From contig JAURVB010004714.1 in the NCBI GenBank assembly GCA_033002965.1, positions 1 through 64,000 on the forward strand: 64,000 nucleotides of DNA. The letters are read 5' to 3'. This stretch comes from Piper betle (lineage: Eukaryota; Streptophyta; Magnoliopsida; Piperales; Piperaceae). The notes below the pieces were generated by a model. The model made no database searches. It was not told the DNA's origin and worked only from the letters and a program-made list of their open reading frames with translations. This document shows positions 12,501-25,173 of the stretch, piece after piece. Position 1 is the stretch's first letter; the number at the start of each line of letters is the position of its first letter. A program made the translations under genes and the position numbers.

Positions 12501-12738
12501 AAGAATAACGATGAAGCTAATATACGAAGCATTTTAACCGTAGTTATCCAATTTTTTTATCCTTAATTAGTTAGACAAATATTAAAAAAATCAACTGTAA
12601 AGTCTTTACGTTAATATACATTACGCAGATATGCATAGTTGATAAGACTGTCATTAGTGACTTATATTTGATTGGACTTTAATTATGTTAATGGTAAGAG
12701 CTATAGCAAATTACTAATCATATTAGAAAAATTAACTT

Positions 12739-12921
12739 TTCAAGAAATAATAAAAAAATAATATTAATTTCATATTTTGTAAGCATTTTGATTTTTAATT
12801 GTTTTTGAGCGTTCTTGTCCAATTCTTTAATTTTTATTTTTATTATTAAAATCAATTAGATAATGATCCACAGAGGCCCACCCTCCGCGCAATGGGGCCC
12901 AACGGGCCCATTGCCCCAACA
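12739..12921 (+). repeat. Promoter-proximal direct repeat, copy 2 (proximal to the STICHEL-like gene)
   Basis: Second copy of the repeat described at 12308. It sits directly before the probable first exon of the STICHEL-like gene (about 12990-13070), so it is likely the active promoter copy. The three GGCCCA-type motifs are kept while the sequence between them has diverged. Confidence 0.8.
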
Positions 12922-14009
12922 ATAGATTCGCAAACAGCCAAGTCAACGGACACGACAAAATCTCCCGAAAAACCTCCGATCTGCGGGCCCCACAAAAATG
13001 TCGTCGTCCAACATAGCTGTTAACTCCGAGCATCCATCCTCCCTCCGACGACACCCCTCCCTCGCCGGCGTCAGTACCCTCGACACGTTCCCTATCATTA
13101 ATATATATTTATTTATTTATACATTTTTTTGTTTTTTTTTCTATATATATTATATTGCAGGAGTAAATGTTAATGGCAGCTGCTTTGAGCATGCAAAGTC
13201 ACGGTTTTTACCGCCCACTGCCATTTTTTTACTCGACGCTGCAGCGGGTTGTCTGTGCTCCTGCCACCCTTCCCAGCCTCAAGTACTGGATCTACAGGGG
13301 CTCTTTTGTCACACCCACCTTCTGTTACTTGGGTTTTTTGGGATGGGGTTTTGCTGGGCTGGGACGTTGGGAGCTCTCTGTTGCTGCTTTCTATCTGGTA
13401 TAATGCTTCCTGCTTCTTCGTTGTTGTTACTGCGTTGTTATAATAGATGTACACATTGGCTGGTAATTTTTTCTTTTTTGTTGCAGACATTTTGGCTGGG
13501 TTTGTTCTTCTGTGCCTTTTTTTTTCTACTTGTTGGGTGATTTGTTTTTGGCACTTCCTTTTGGAAAGTTTGTGTTTGCTTTATTCTGTGTTTGTAGAGG
13601 AAGTATTTGGGCAGTACTCCTGTTTGCAGTATTGTAGTGTGTTTTTTTTTTTGACTTTATATCCTTGGTCTTATTTCTCATTTTGTTAATGTGATTGTGC
13701 TTGAGTGTTATTGGCAATATTGTTGCTTGGTTGTAATGTAGTCTACTTTTCTCGTTGTTTTGTCTGTTGCCTGTTCAATATACATGTTTCATTTTGTAGG
13801 GCGATATTGTATGATTTATTTTTGGTTCGTGCATTGATTTACAATCGATTGTATCTTGTCTTTCTTTCGTGAGTTTTTTTCTTTCATCCTGTTGAGATAG
13901 GTGGAAGGTTACTGATGATTTAGTTTGTTTCATTTGAGCCTCATGGCGATATCCTCATTTTTCAATCACAGGCAAGTTCTTTTGGAGCGGATAAATTAGT
14001 CAGAGAACT

Positions 14010-17000
14010 ATGGAAAAGCTATTGGATGATAGGTGTCATTCTGTTGACATTCCTCTGTCAAAAACTCTGGTTGCTCTAAGGAGAGTTCGATCATTGCGAG
14101 ACCCTTCAACCAATTCCATGAGTAAACTTGCTGCCCCTCAGAATTACCTTGACTGGGAAACAAACTCCTGTAGCGACATTTATTTAGCTGCTGAAAACAG
14201 CAGACACAGCCCCCTTGCGAGAGAGGCCTTTGGAAGCGACCACTTGAACTATAGCTCAAGAAAACCACCCAGGTCTAGGCTTAACATTTCAAATCCATCG
14301 GCAAAAATTGAAACCAGAGGTAAAGCTTCAAGGTCATTACTGCACAAAGAAGAGCAAGGTCTTTCTCGACTAAGCCTGACTGAGATTTATGAAGCTAAAT
14401 CGTCTGAAGAAAGAGATTCTCAGGGTAGAAGGATAAAAAGAGAATGTTGTTGGGATCCATACCTGGAGAATAGTGTGAAAGATGATGCCATTACTTATAG
14501 CGAACCAACAAACTTAGATTTGGAGCAATTGAATATGGTTGATACATCGCGTAGGAAGAGAAGGACCGGATGCAGCCAATCAGTGAAGTCATCCCGGATA
14601 GGAGATGATAGTGTTAGAAGCTATGTGGCCACTCCTGCGTCTGTCAGTGATGCACAAATGGAGGCATCGAACATTAGTGCGTCCTTGTTTGCCGACGAAG
14701 ATCTGGATTTATTGGGTGCAAACCATAGTGGATGTGGCATAGGTTGCTGCTGGAGTAGAACACCAAAGTTTAAAGATCCTAGTCTCCAACCCAGTGTTGA
14801 AGAAGAGCATCAATTGCTGTTGGCTGATAAAGAAATTGCTCGAATGGAGCACAGTTGTCTTAAGAGAGAGTTGGCTGTATATTCTGATGGCCCTCTGAGT
14901 TTAAGTGACAAATTCAGGCCAAAGTCATTTGGAGAGTTGGTTGGACAGCATGTTGTAGCTCAATCACTTCTGAGCGCTGTATTGCAAAGAAAAGTTGCAT
15001 CCCTTTATCTTTTTTTGGTCACAGTGGAACTGGAAAGACTTCCACAGCTAGAATTTTTTCTGCTGCTTTAAATTGTTTTTCCGTTGCTGGAGATAAGCCT
15101 TGTGGTTGTTGCCAACATTGTGTTCTATTTTTCTCTGGTAAAGGTCGAAGTATCAGAGATGTTGATGCTGCAAAAATTAATCATAGAGGCCGAATTAAAG
15201 CTCTGCTTAAAATTGCTTCTCTTGCTCCAACTTCATCACGGCATAAGGTTTTTATAATTAATGAATGCCAGTTACTGAAAGAAGAGATATGGGCAACATT
15301 ACTATCTGGCATTGATGAACTGCCTAAGCATGTCGTGTATGTGTTGATTACTGATGACCTAGACAAGCTCCCTCGAAGTGCTGTTTCACGGTGCCAGCGA
15401 TATTTTTTTCCTAAAATAAGAGATGTAGATGTTGTATGCAAATTAACGAATATTTGTGTTCAAGAAGGTTTGGAATTTGATAGAGCTGCATTGGAGTTTA
15501 TCGCTGGTAAATCTAATGGTTCTCTTCGGGATGCGGAGGCCATGCTGGATCAGCTAAGTTTACTTGGGAAAAGAATCCATGTGCCTCTAGTTTATGAACT
15601 TGTAAGACTTGTTTATCAATTACATTTTACAGATTTTCATGGGTGAAATATCTGACAACCTTTTTTTTTCTTGCTGCAGTATGGAATTGTCTCAGATGAA
15701 GAGTTGCTGGATTTGCTAGATCTTGCATTGTCTTCTGACACTTCAAATACCGTCAAAAAAGCTAGGGAACTTATGAGGTCAAGAATAGATCCTATGCAAT
15801 TGGCTTCACAATTGGCAAATCTCATCATGGATATTTTGTCTGGTCAGATGCATTCCTGGAAATCCCGAAGCAGGGACGAACTTTCTTCGAAATCACTCTT
15901 GTATGTGTTCTATAGCTAGTTAACATTTTGCTATTACTTCTATTTCTACCAATTATAAAGAAACATACTGTTCATGTTGAATGTTTTCACATTACTGACA
16001 TTCTCTTGATTCAGGTCTTTGTAGCCAGATTTTTAGTGTTTGTTTTTTCTTCTTTTCCATCATTTGAGATCTAAAATGTCGATTCTGTACTGATTGAACT
16101 GTCACTTGTTTAATTTTTTCTAACTTCTTTATTCAGCTGACTTGAACTTAGAGAAACTGAGGCGTGCTCTTAGAGTACTGTCTGAAACAGAGAAACAGTT
16201 GAGAACATCTAAAAACCAGACAACATGGCTTACGGTTGCACTTCTACAATTCAACGGTGAAGGCTCCCTTCCAGAGGACAGTGCTCCAAGGCCAAATTTG
16301 AGAACATCTAATCAAAGAGGTGAATTGTTTATAAAATTGCTAATGCATCTTTCTGTTTTGTTAAGCACTTTGTGGATACACAATTAGATTCTGAATAGTA
16401 ATAATTGATTTACTATAAATTCAACTTAAGTAACAAGCTCATATTAACCCTTTGCGTCCATGATGAAAGAAGTGGCCACGAAACAATTTTTAAGCAGATG
16501 AATTGATAGTTGATGATAACCATTAATTTGTGGTCATGTTGTGAGCCACATTCAGGCAAAGTTGGACTACTATGATATTTTTTTAAATGGTTGTCATTTG
16601 GCTGTATATTGTGAGAATGAAAATACAATTTAATCCATCGGTTGCCAACTTTGGGTTGATTCTATTGATATTATATTTCAGATGATGAGTTCTGCAGTAA
16701 TATCTCTAGGATAGAGACCGCAGATCACTCTGCTTCACATGAACACAATCATAGCGGATCTGAACATTCCGGAGTAGATAGTGAGTTGTATGAAATATGG
16801 AGGAGAGCAGTAGAAATGTGCCAATCCAATAAACTACAAAAATTTTTAGAGAAACAAGGAAGATTATCATCTGTTTGTGTCAAAGAAGGTATGCACTTTT
16901 ACTCTCTTGTACATAAAATGTGGGAAGGAAAATTTCGCTCGTTCTGATCTTTAATCTTGCTCCTTGAAGATTTTGCTGATTATTTGTTGCAAATTTTTTT

Positions 17001-18262
17001 CACAATGTGTGACTAGTTTGGCATGTCTTAAAGTAATCTCCATTTTGGGATGTGTTTTTCCCTGATCCTCTGTTGTTAAATGTAAAACTTTATTGTGATG
17101 ATTTGTTTTGTTTTGAACTTGTCCTACATTTATGGTCTAGACGTCTCTGCCTTCTTTGTACCCGTGTCTTGTAAATGTTCGGGTTTTACATCATTGTCTT
17201 GAGCTGTGCATACATGTCTAATAATGCCTTTGAATTTCAGCTTTGGCAGTAGCAGAGGTGCAATTTTCTCATCCAGAACATGTATCACGTGCGGAAAAAT
17301 CATGGAAGCTCATTGCGAGTTCACTTCAGCTTGTTCTTGGGCGCAATGTGGAGATAAAAATAAACCTTGCACCTTGCTCTTTGGCAACAACCAATTTCAA
17401 CGTTAAAAAGACTGCACTTAAATTTCTAGGCTGTTCAAGGGGTATGCAGGAAATCTTAGATAATGTCTCAGTAGACGGAGATAATCATTCTGATCCTTCA
17501 TCACTTTCCTCCAAAACGGCAGCAAGGTTAGATTTACCTCAGCAAATTTGCTCCTTCACGAACTTGCGCTTGCTATAAGAAATATTGAGGGAAATGCTCT
17601 AATAACAGGCACAATCATGTCTCATCGATCGGTACAAGTTGATCAATCAAATGTACTTCTCCCAGAAGATATTTCACCTAGAGAGGCTAACACCTGTAAT
17701 AATCAACATCATCATCATGGATTATCTGAGTGTGAGACTCAACCTAGCTGTTTCTTGAAGACTTTCAAACTCGGAAGGGTGTTAAATTCTCCAGATACTG
17801 CTTGCACTATCTGTTTATGGATCCATCCAAACAGCAGATTTGAGGTCATTCCTTCAAGGACATCTTTTGATACTTGTTTCACAACATGTGAACCTTGTAC
17901 TACGTTTCCAAGTTCAACAACACAGATCAACTGTACAAAAGAATCTTCTTATGAAAATGGGTAAGTTTTCAAATTTATATATGCATTATATGACATTCTT
18001 TTAGTTGCGCATTTACACTTGTCTAGGCTTAGTTATTGTAACTTTACATATGGAATTTGTTGAGTGGTTAATGATTTTTACTGGCAGTACCTCATGTTGT
18101 GTTGTTAGGCCGTTGTTTGCTTCTATTTTTCAGGGTTATTCATACTTCTTTAATCAAGCTGGATAGTTGATAATAGATTCAGGCAAGTAAATTCATTTGA
18201 TGCCTGCACATTTGTAGCGCAGATCATTGGAAAACTCCCGTGTCAGTCAGACGGAAGATTAA
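14010..18262 (+). CDS. STICHEL-like protein (AAA / DNA polymerase III gamma-tau-like domain); two frame breaks
   Basis: Exons inferred: 14010-15601, 15680-15900, 16137-16319, 16682-16888, 17241-17960, 18223-18262. The ATG at 14010 follows a probable 5' UTR with introns. An N-terminal Ser/Arg-rich region leads to the family Cys motif CGIGCCWSRTPK (about residue 241), then a clamp-loader-like AAA domain (PLSLSDKFRPKSF, about residue 295), Walker A GHSGTGKT, a CxxC-type zinc ribbon (KPCGCCQHC), VFIINECQLL at Walker B, and sensor/lid sequence to SLRDAEAMLDQL. Arabidopsis STICHEL controls trichome branching; this gene looks closest to the STICHEL-like 2 type. Frame shifts by one base at the T7 run 15010-15016 (inside Walker A) and near 17544-17549. 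The phase across exons 2-3 does not close as drawn, so that junction or a base there is wrong. The C-terminus is least certain. Confidence 0.78.
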
Positions 18263-19750
18263 TTGTCGGAGAACAGGCAAGTTTCCAGCCAGGAAGGTCA
18301 GCACATACTTTGTGGGTGATCCTGTTTCACTTTTAGAGTTCATCGCATAAATTCTTTAGAATGCTGCGGTTTATTCATTTTTAGCTTATAGATCTCCTCT
18401 TAACAGGCGTGGTTACACAAGAGACAGCCACAAAGAAGAGCAAAGTCAATACTTTCTTGTTCTGCCATTAGTAAGCTGGGAAAAGGACGTTGATATCAAA
18501 ACCCTAATTGCCAAACTATTTTTGTTATTTAATCTTGCTTAGCTACCTTATTTCCGCTGCTATTTTGGGAGGTGATGTATAGCATGTTTTTCCATTTCTG
18601 TTATGTCTATTGTTCAGCGTAAATGACGTCCATTATGAAGATCATCGATCCATACTTTATCTTGCACTAATGTAGTGGTTGTTGCCGGTAAATATAATAG
18701 AGAGGTCGTTTCCCAGAAGGAAACGAGGCAATACTGGTTTGATCTTTTGAAGTATGCATGAGAATGACCATATGTTTAGGGAACTGTAAGCTACTGGCAA
18801 GTAGTTTCAAAACAAAAAAGTGTAATAAGTTGTGTTAATAACACACTCCTACACGTTGATCTATTTATCAAAAACATCTGGTCGAAGCCGCTATCTCTGC
18901 TTTGACGATGTTGGGCATGTATATATGAACTCGAAAATATTTAGCTGCTTTTCACATAATCTGGAAATGCTAAAATCTCTCGGTGGTCGCCATGACTTTC
19001 CCTAACAAGTAACAAGCAAACGGCAAGTAGAGTTACAGAGCAATGAAACTGGTTGCTTCCTGTTCTAGTTAACATCACCACTCAATTTAATTTGTTGTCT
19101 GGTTCTAGCAGACCTTTATAAACAGTCCTCGTTAAATGATCTCCTTCGAAACTTCCTATATCTCTACTAAACTAGTACTCAATATCTCCCAGTCAATGCC
19201 ATGAATCTGTCTGTCACTGCTTCAAGAAAAGCAATGCAACAGAGCATTCAGTGTGAGAATCACCTGCACTTCTGCATGCACAAGCTGCACCATTGCAATG
19301 CATGGGTAAGTTTGCAGGCCCAAGCGTGCCCAAGGTTAAAACTCATCACATGCGGATGAAGATGATAGATATTCGAGAAAAGCTAAAACCAGGAATGAGC
19401 TGCCCCGCCTTGCTAGTTGCCGCCTCATTGCCTTGACGCTTTGCCAAAAGGAGGAGCCTTGGCTCGCCACAGCTGCTTCGAAGGAGTAACACCGAGTTCG
19501 GACGTGAGCCCTTAGAGAGCTTGGGAATACCTCCGAAAGAAGGCTGCACCGGCCACTTCAACGTCCAACGTCTTCTTTGTTCTGTGGTCCACACAACTGA
19601 GTCCCATTTTGCCATTGCCGGAGTTTCGCGGCTCGCTGCCGTCAAGCCAAACCACATTGCCGGTGCAACCAAGATCAGGTGTCCTTCTTCGGGTTCGTTC
19701 CCCGGTGTATCACTACCATCTCCAGGCAGATCGTCATCGTCACGGTGCTC
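18263..19750. other. 3' flank of the STICHEL-like gene and GC-richer unidentified DNA
   Basis: Possible 3' UTR exons follow the stop (acceptor near 18407). From about 19340 the base composition becomes GC-balanced up to the LTR at 19751. A similar composition resumes after the 3' LTR, so the retrotransposon probably landed inside this block. The ORF on the minus strand at 19346-19672 has no recognisable domain. Confidence 0.4.
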
Positions 19751-20266
19751 TGTTGGATGTTGGACATATATATGTATATAATTGTATCATATGCTGTTAT
19801 TATTAAGGTATGGCCTAAATTAAATTGATCTATTAAAGTTAAGGATAATGGGCCATTAATATTTAATAAAATATATGGAGATATCATATATTTAAGATGA
19901 GTATGGATAAATATGTGTAGATACCGTTTTCTTAATCTCTAATTTATGATGGGTTAAATTGGAATTATGAAAAATTAAGGATAAATACGGTTATAAGGAT
20001 AAATACGGTTATGGTCCCCGGATTCGCACCGTCGTTTTTCTTTTCTGGTATCCCATCATCCAGAAACTCTGGTTTTGAAGAACAGGTGCTGAATCTGGAA
20101 GATCAAACCAGAAGAAATCAAAGAATTGCTTTACAATCATGGATCCAGGTACGCTTCCGTTATTAAATTTATTTTCTTGATGATTTGATATGAAGAAGGC
20201 TTTATTGATGATGGTTTTATCATCTATATTAATTTTGGTTAAAGTTTAAAGTATTTGTTGATTTCA
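19751..20266 (+). repeat. 5' LTR of the copia element
   Basis: Begins TGTTGGATGTTGG and ends GATTTCA, with TG...CA borders. It aligns over its whole length with 25515-26028. Confidence 0.93.
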
Positions 20267-20271
20267 ACAAT

Positions 20272-20283
20272 TGGTATCAGAGC
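20272..20283 (+). other. Primer-binding site (initiator tRNA-Met)
   Basis: TGGTATCAGAGC lies just inside the 5' LTR. It is the standard complement of the 3' end of plant initiator methionine tRNA used to prime copia reverse transcription. Confidence 0.93.
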
Positions 20284-20540
20284 AACTTCATATTAAATCA
20301 TTGAGAATTAATTGCTTTATGTTTATCTTATTTTTGGAATGAGTCAATCATTCAATACTTGTTTGTATGGGAAAATTTTATGGTTCGAATTTACAGTATT
20401 CCCTTATTCACCAAAATTGACATGGTTTACAACCAATCTTCTTCAATTTATTTAGAATACTCTAAATTTTGGATGGTGAATATGTGGTAATTATGTATTT
20501 TACTTTGCCCAAATTTTGCACTGTCAATATGAGTTTATGG

Positions 20541-21026
20541 GATATTTTTCCCAAATCAAGGTCCTCTTTTGGGTAAAATATCAAATGAGGATAATAAAGT
20601 TACAAAAGGTTATAATTTCAGAAATTTCCAAATAAAGATATTTTATAACCTTTTTCAGTTTTATATTTGGGATTATTAAATTTAAATATGGTTCAGTTAT
20701 AATTAATATTTTTAAATTTATTAAGGACTACAATATGCTGCCAAAGTAGCCTCTTTTGTAGAAATTAATTTATTTTAAAATATTAAGACGGTTGTGGATA
20801 TATAATTCATGTGAATATTAGTCGGCCCAAAGGAAGGTTAATATTTGACAGAATTATATATTCATTTGTGGTAATAAATATGGGATAATTATCAAGTTTC
20901 CATGTGGATAATAAATCGGCCCAAAGGAAGGTTTATTATTTGACAGGATTTATTATTCATATTTGATTACTGCACTAAGAGTACCACTTACAAATTAATA
21001 TTTCTGTCCAAAGACTAAATATTAAT
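20541..21026 (+). promoter_or_regulatory. Array of five stem-loops in the copia RNA leader
   Basis: Perfect or near-perfect inverted repeats lie at 20541-20582 (14 bp plus one mismatch), 20604-20654 (12 bp), 20796-20863 (outer stem about 13 bp, inner 7 bp), 20872-20955 (outer 8 bp, inner 8 bp) and 20994-21026 (10 bp). The third and fourth share the loop TCGGCCCAAAGGAAGG and the 3' bulge TTGACAG, but their stems differ in sequence while remaining complementary. A role in genome packaging, dimerisation or translation is inferred, not shown. Confidence 0.7.
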
Positions 21027-21128
21027 GTTGTGCTAGGTATCTGTTGATGGGATTAACCATTATTTGAATTATTAATCTTATTATGTGCATGTTATTTTGT
21101 TCTATTTTCAGTTAATCAATCTGCTTCT

Positions 21129-22901
21129 ATGATTTCTGCCAACATCAATTCAGTTCCAATGCTTAAGGATAATTTTAAGGATTGGAAAGAAAGTGTAATG
21201 ATAATCCTCGGCTGCATGGATCTTGACCTTGCATTAAGGACTGAACAACCTGCTTCTCTTACTGACAAAAGTTCCATTGAGGAAAAACGGGACATTGAGA
21301 AGTGGGAACGTTCAAATCGCATGAGTCTTATGATCATGAAGCGGGGAATTCCAGAGACCTTCAGGGGCGATGTGTCTGAAAAGGTTACTACAGCCAGTGA
21401 GTTTCTTAAAGAAATTGAGAAGCGTTTTGTAAAAAACGATAAGGCTGAAACAAGTACGCTTTTGTCGAACTTGATTTCAATGAAGTTTAAAGGCAAAATA
21501 AGCATAAGGGAGTACATCTTAGAGATGTCAAATATTGCTTCAAAACTAAAAGCACTAAGGTTAGAGCTATCTGAAGATTTGCTCGTGCATTTAGTTTTAA
21601 TTTCTCTTCCTGCACAATTCAGTCAATTCAAGGTCAGTTACAACTGTCAAAGGGACAAATGGACTCTTAATGAGCTCATTTCTTATTGTGTGCAAGAAGA
21701 AGAAAGGTTGAAGCAAGAACAGGCTGAAAGTGCTCACTTGGCTAGTACCTATCAGGACAAAAATAAGAAAAGAAAGAGGGCTAAGGATGCTGATAATGGG
21801 TCTCACAAGCAACAGCAAAAGAAAGAAAATCAGGCTTCTTGCTGTTTCTTTTGTGGTAAACCTGGACATATGAAGAAGGAATGCACTAAGTATCACGCTT
21901 GGCGTGCAAAGAAAGGTTCATTTCTTAATTTTGTTTGTTCTGAGGTTAATTTAGCTTCAGTGCCAATACACACTTGGTGGCTAGATTCTGGTGCTACTAC
22001 TCACATAAGTGTGTCAATGCAGGGTTGCCTGAGTTGCCGAAAGCCAAATGATGCTGAAAGATTCATCTATGTGGGTGATGGCAAATCAGTCATAGTTGAG
22101 GCAATAGGAACTTTTAGATTATTATTAAAGACAGGATATTATTTGGATTTGAAAGAGACATATGTAGTACCGTCTTTTAGACGGAATTTGGTTTCTATTT
22201 CTATATTGGACAAATTTGGTTACTCTTGTTCATTTGGAAATAATAAGTTTAGTCTTTTTCTAAATTCAAATATTGTGGGTACGGGTTCCTTGTCTTTTTA
22301 TGATAATCTATATTTACTTGATACTATTGCATCTTTTAATGAAACTTTGCATGTGGGTTTATGTGGTACGAAAAGAAAATTAACCAATGAGAATTCTGCT
22401 TTACTCTGGCACAAGCGTTTAGGACACATTTCTAAACAAAGAATTGCACGACTTATGTCAGATGGAATTCTTGATTCTCTTAATTTATCAGATTTACAAG
22501 TCTGTATTGAGTGCATTAAGGGAAAACAAACAAATGCAAGGAGACTAGGTGCCAATAGATCTTCAAGTGTCTTAGAACTAATACATACGGACATTTGTGG
22601 ACCATTTCCTATGGCTTCTTGGAATGGTCAACAATATTTTATTACGTTCATAGACGATTATTCTCGTTATGGTTACCTATATCTCATTCATGAGAAGTCT
22701 CAAGCATTGGACGTGTTTAAGGCATATAAGGCTGAAGTTGAGAACCAACTCGACAAAACTATTAAGGCTGTCAGATCTGACCGTGGTGGTGAATACTATG
22801 GTAGATATGATGGATCAGGTGTACAGCGTCCAGGACCATTTGCCAAATTCCTTAGAAGAATGTGGAATCGTCCCACAATACACAATGCCAGGTACTCCTA
22901 G
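21129..22901 (+). pseudogene. copia gag, protease and N-terminal integrase, frame ends prematurely
   Basis: The ATG at 21129 opens a 590-codon frame. A UBN2-type gag comes first, then a CCHC zinc knuckle (about residues 237-251), the aspartic protease signature LDSGATTH (about 284), the GAG-pre-integrase HHCC region (HKRLGH ... CIECIKGK) and the start of the DDE integrase core. The frame leaves the conserved protein near 22850 and stops at 22901 after unrelated residues. The pol remainder continues in another frame from there. An intact copia would have one continuous polyprotein, so this copy is probably not autonomous as sequenced. Confidence 0.9.
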
Positions 22902-25173
22902 CATGAATGGTGTTGCTGAGAGACGAAACCGAACATTAAAGGACATGGTGAGAAGTATGATTGCTCATACTACTTTACCTGATTCACTCTGGGGTGAGGC
23001 ACTAAAAACAGCAGCATATCTTCTTAATAGAGTGCCAACAAAGGCAACTGTTAAGACCCCTTATGAATTATGGACTGGAAAAACACCCAGTATTAAGCAT
23101 TTACGCATTTGGGGTTGTCCAGCTGAGGCAAGGCCTTATAGGCCAAATGAAAAGAAACTGGACTCAAGAACAGTTAGCAGTTATTTTGTTGGGTACTCTG
23201 AAAGGTCTAGAGGATATAAGTTTTATGATCCCACAATAAGGTCATTCTTTGAGACGGGAAATGCCCAGTTCTTTGAGGATGTTGAGTTTGGAGAGGGAAA
23301 TAAAGTTAGAGACTTTGTCTTTGAAGAAGAATCTGTTTCTCTTCCCATGATTGTTCTTGACAATAATCAGGATCAAGGTTATATTCCTGATGTTGTTCAA
23401 GAAACAATACCAGAATTACAAGACAATGTCGAGAATCTCCCTAATCAAGTTATATCTGAAGAAGAAACTCAACAACCTCAAGAGCAAATGCCATTGAGGA
23501 GATCCACAAGAGAAAAGAGAAATGCAATTTCGGATGATTATATCATCTTTCTCGAAGAACATGAGGATAACATTGGAATGGTGGAAGATGATCCAATCAA
23601 CTTTCATCAAGCCATGAAGAGTTCTAATTCTCAAAGGTGGATTGATGCCATGAATGAAGAGATGAAGTCCATGAAAGCTAATGACGTTTGGGATCTTGTT
23701 CCATTGCCTGAAGGTGCGAAACCTATTGGTTGTAAATGGATATTTAAAACCAAGAGGGATTCGAAAGGTGATGTAGAAAGATATAAGGCTCGTCTAGTTG
23801 CAAAGGGCTTTACTCAAAAGGAAGGCATGGATTATAATGAGACTTTCTCTCCAGTTTCATCGAAAGACTCATTCAGAATAATTATGGCATTAGTGGCACA
23901 TTTTGATCTTGAGTTACATCAGATGGATGTAAAGACTGCGTTTCTAAATGGTGACATTGATGAAACAATTTATATGGTGCAACCGGAAAACTTTGTATCG
24001 GGAGATTCAAAGAATATGGTTTGCAAATTAAAGAAATCCATCTATGGACTTAAGCAGGCTTCTCGTCAATGGTATCACAAATTTCATCAAGTGATTCTCT
24101 CATTTGGTTTTGAGATGAATGTTATTGATGATTGTATATACCATAAGTTTAGTGGGAGTAAGTATATTTTTCTGGTTTTATATGTTGATGATATATTGCT
24201 TGCCAGTAATGATATAAGTTTCTTGCACGAAACCAAGAGATTTTTATCAAAGAAATTTGAAATGAAAGATCTTGGAAATGCGTCTTTTGTATTAGGAATT
24301 CAAATACATCGGGATCGTTCTCGATGTATACTTGGATTATCACAAAAGACCTATATAGAAAAAGTGCTTAAAAGATTTGGCATGCAAGATTGTAAACCAG
24401 GAGATACCCCTGTTTCTAAAGGAGACAAATTCAGTCTCAATCAATGCCCTAAAAATGATATAGAAGGAAAGGAAATGCAAAAGATTCCCTATGCTTCAGC
24501 AATAGGAAGTCTTATGTATGCTCAAGTATGTACGCGTCCAGATATTGCGTATATTGTTGGAATGTTAGGCAGATATTTAAGCAATCCAGGATTGGATCAC
24601 TGGATAGCAGCCAAAAGAGTCATGAGGTATCTACAGAGAACAAAACATTACATGCTTACATATCGGAAGTCAGATCAACTTGAGATCATTGGGTATTCTG
24701 ATTCTGATTTTGCTGGATGTCAAGATAGTCGTCGATCTACTTCTGGCTATGTATATCTGCTTGCTGGAGGAGCTATTTCTTGGAGGAGTGCTAAGCAGAC
24801 ACTCATAGCTTCTTCCACCATGGCAGCTGAATTCATAGCTTGTTATGAGGCATCCAATCATGGAATATGGTTGCAGAATTTTGTCACAGGGCTGCGCATT
24901 ATTGATAATATTGAAAGACCACTTAAGTTATTTTGTGACAATCAGTCTGCAGTATTATATTCAAATAACAACAGGAGCTCATCTAAATCAAAACACATAG
25001 AGATCAAGTTCCTTGTTGTGAAAGAAAGAGTTCAGAGTGGTAAAGTTTCTATAGAGCATATTGGGACAAACTCCATGGTTGCGGATCCGCTTACTAAAGG
25101 TTTACCGCCTAAGGTCTTTCATGAGCATGTTGCTCATCTGGGTGTTGTATCATTTAATGATATGTTACTTTAG
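22852..25173 (+). pseudogene. copia C-terminal integrase, reverse transcriptase and RNase H
   Basis: Continues the polyprotein in the frame after the break. Integrase C-terminus ([10 protein letters not shown]) is followed by a reverse transcriptase (start near 23690, catalytic YVDD at 24181-24192) and RNase H (YSDSDFAG, then the conserved HIEIKFL segment). The stop is at 25171-25173, about 340 bp before the 3' LTR. Apart from the break upstream no stop interrupts it, which agrees with recent insertion. Confidence 0.9.

Noticed and set aside
12998..13689. Several ORFs including one from an ATG at 12998
   Set aside because: They run across a probable 5' UTR exon and U-rich introns of the STICHEL-like gene; hydrophobic translations come from T-rich intron sequence.
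19346..19672. Minus-strand ORF of 108 codons before the 5' LTR
   Set aside because: No recognisable domain, no good start context, and it lies in a probable decayed block.
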